Shown piece after piece: positions 15,120 through 15,505 of a stretch of 15,505 nucleotides of DNA. The notes beneath the pieces were generated by a model. It was not told the DNA's origin and did no database searches. It was given only the letters and a program-made list of their open reading frames with translations. The DNA comes from DATGZH01 sp035297265 (lineage in GTDB: Bacteria > Actinomycetota > Acidimicrobiia > Acidimicrobiales > RAAP-2). The stretch lies in contig DATGZH010000058.1 of assembly GCA_035297265.1 (NCBI GenBank), forward strand, positions 1 through 15,505. The letters run 5' to 3'. The position numbers and the translations under genes were made by a program. Position 1 is the stretch's first letter; each line of letters begins with the position of its first letter.

Positions 15120-15154
15120 CCTTATTCAAGGTAAGTATATAACCTTGAATAAGG
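15120..15154 (-). promoter_or_regulatory. Perfect 13-bp inverted repeat upstream of the Fic gene: candidate operator
   Basis: Bases 15120-15132 (CCTTATTCAAGGT) and 15142-15154 (ACCTTGAATAAGG) are perfect reverse complements with a 9-bp AT-only-but-one spacer. The element is strikingly AT-rich for this genome. It ends 7 bases before the Fic start codon, and the start-proximal arm overlaps the ribosome site AAGGAG (15118-15123). A dimeric winged-helix protein, most simply the Fic protein itself, could bind it and block transcription. As RNA the same sequence would form a hairpin hiding the ribosome site. The symmetry is certain; the function is inference. Confidence 0.75.
15134..15139 (-). promoter_or_regulatory. 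Candidate -10 box of the Fic promoter
   Basis: TATACT on the minus strand matches the -10 consensus at five of six positions and lies in the spacer between the two arms of the inverted repeat, preceded by TTA. No convincing -35 box is found 16-18 bases upstream, so this may be an extended or weak promoter. Binding at the palindrome would cover it. Confidence 0.4.
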
Positions 15155-15335
15155 GTCGGGCGTCTTCAAGTTTCGTGGCCCGTCGGACCTGCTGTCAGTT
15201 GCCTGCTCTCGCCCAGTGGCGCTCGCTGCATCCTTGCGCCCGGGACAACAGTGGGCGACCGCCAGAGTGAGGCCGGAGGCGATTCGACGTCGCTTTCGAT
15301 CGCGACTCCGCTCAGACCAATGCCATGCTGTGGGC
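15155..15335. other. Intergenic region between the divergent Fic and PPOX-like genes
   Basis: About 180 bases with no supported gene or RNA. The frame open on the minus strand here lacks recognisable protein features and runs through the PPOX coding sequence, so it is a shadow. The region should hold the PPOX promoter, but I see no clear -35/-10 pair. Confidence 0.5.
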
Positions 15336-15505
15336 GTGGCGACCCGGTCACACGAGGAGCGTAAGGCAGATGCCCTGGCCAAGCTGACGGCGGTCGAGGC
15401 CAACGTGTGGGTCGCGTCCGCTTCGCCCACCGGAGCTGTCCACATGGTGCCGGTGACCCACACCTGGAACGGCAAAGAGATCGTTCTGGCCACCGAGCCG
15501 GGGTC
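15336..15505 (+). CDS. Pyridoxamine 5'-phosphate oxidase-like (PPOX, split beta-barrel) protein, 3' truncated
   Basis: An open frame from GTG 15336 runs to the window end, giving 56 codons plus two bases. The sequence VATRSHEERKADALAKL, then NVWVASASPTGAVHMVP and THTWNGKEIVLATEP, follows the start of the actinobacterial PPOX-like family. Members bind FMN or F420 in a split beta barrel; the first two strands (VWVASAS and VHMVPVTHTW) are visible here. Another GTG two codons upstream (15330) is possible, and neither has a clear ribosome site. A further in-frame GTG at 15267 would add an Arg-rich lead that the family lacks. The gene is divergent from the Fic gene. Cofactor and substrate cannot be judged from this fragment. 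Confidence 0.75.
   Translation, partial: MATRSHEERKADALAKLTAVEANVWVASASPTGAVHMVPVTHTWNGKEIVLATEPG

Noticed and set aside
15155..15335. tRNA or small RNA gene in the divergent gap
   Set aside because: I could not find an acceptor stem, TTCRA loop context or other structure that folds convincingly.
15122..15493. Minus-strand 123-residue open frame upstream of the Fic gene
   Set aside because: It covers the Fic operator and runs antisense to the PPOX-like coding sequence, with no recognisable family features.

Overview
This is a very GC-rich window with GTG/TTG starts, dense overlapping genes and actinobacterial protein families. I infer an Actinomycetota genome, most likely Acidimicrobiia or a relative. 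The secreted protein with 'EVAADGGLFAFDAPFEGSMGG'-type tandem repeats supports this, because I associate such repeats with that group. The lineage call is inference, not shown by any RNA marker.

Layout. (1) Positions 1-108, + strand: the last 35 codons of an unrecognised gene. (2) Positions 122-2401, - strand: a secreted protein made of eight Cys-pair repeats, a poly-Gly linker and six 41-residue repeats. (3) Positions 2471-13777, - strand, read right to left: a compact cobalamin (vitamin B12) operon. Its order is cobO (corrinoid adenosyltransferase), cbiA/cobB (a,c-diamide synthase), an ABC exporter-type half-transporter, cobI/cbiL, cobM/cbiF, cbiD, cobL (cbiE-cbiT), a cbiG-cobJ fusion, a 2x[4Fe-4S] ferredoxin, and a cobH/cbiC-cbiX fusion. 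(4) Positions 13835-15112, - strand: a Fic-family AMP-transferase with a built-in inhibitory motif and a C-terminal winged helix. A perfect 13-bp inverted repeat sits immediately upstream of its start. (5) From 15336, + strand: the first 56 codons of a pyridoxamine 5'-phosphate oxidase-like (PPOX-fold) protein, cut by the window end.

How the genes work together. CbiX inserts cobalt into sirohydrochlorin. CobI, CobJ, CobM, CbiG, CbiD, CobL and CobH then build cobyrinic acid by the early-cobalt, oxygen-independent type of route; CbiG and CbiD are its markers, and no CobG is seen. CbiA amidates the a and c side chains, and CobO adds the adenosyl ligand. Precorrin-6A reductase (CobK/CbiJ) and the lower-loop genes (cobQ/cbiP, cobD/cbiB, cobU, cobS, cobT) are not in the window. 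Six successive junctions from cobI to cobH-cbiX overlap by 4 or 8 bases, which implies strong translational coupling.

The points most worth a second look are the operator-like palindrome of the Fic gene, the ferredoxin and the ABC exporter embedded in the B12 operon, the CobH-CbiX fusion, a probable CTG start for cbiA, and the two-part repeat architecture of the secreted protein. There is no gene-free stretch longer than 300 bases. The largest gap is about 180 bases, between the Fic operator and the PPOX gene.
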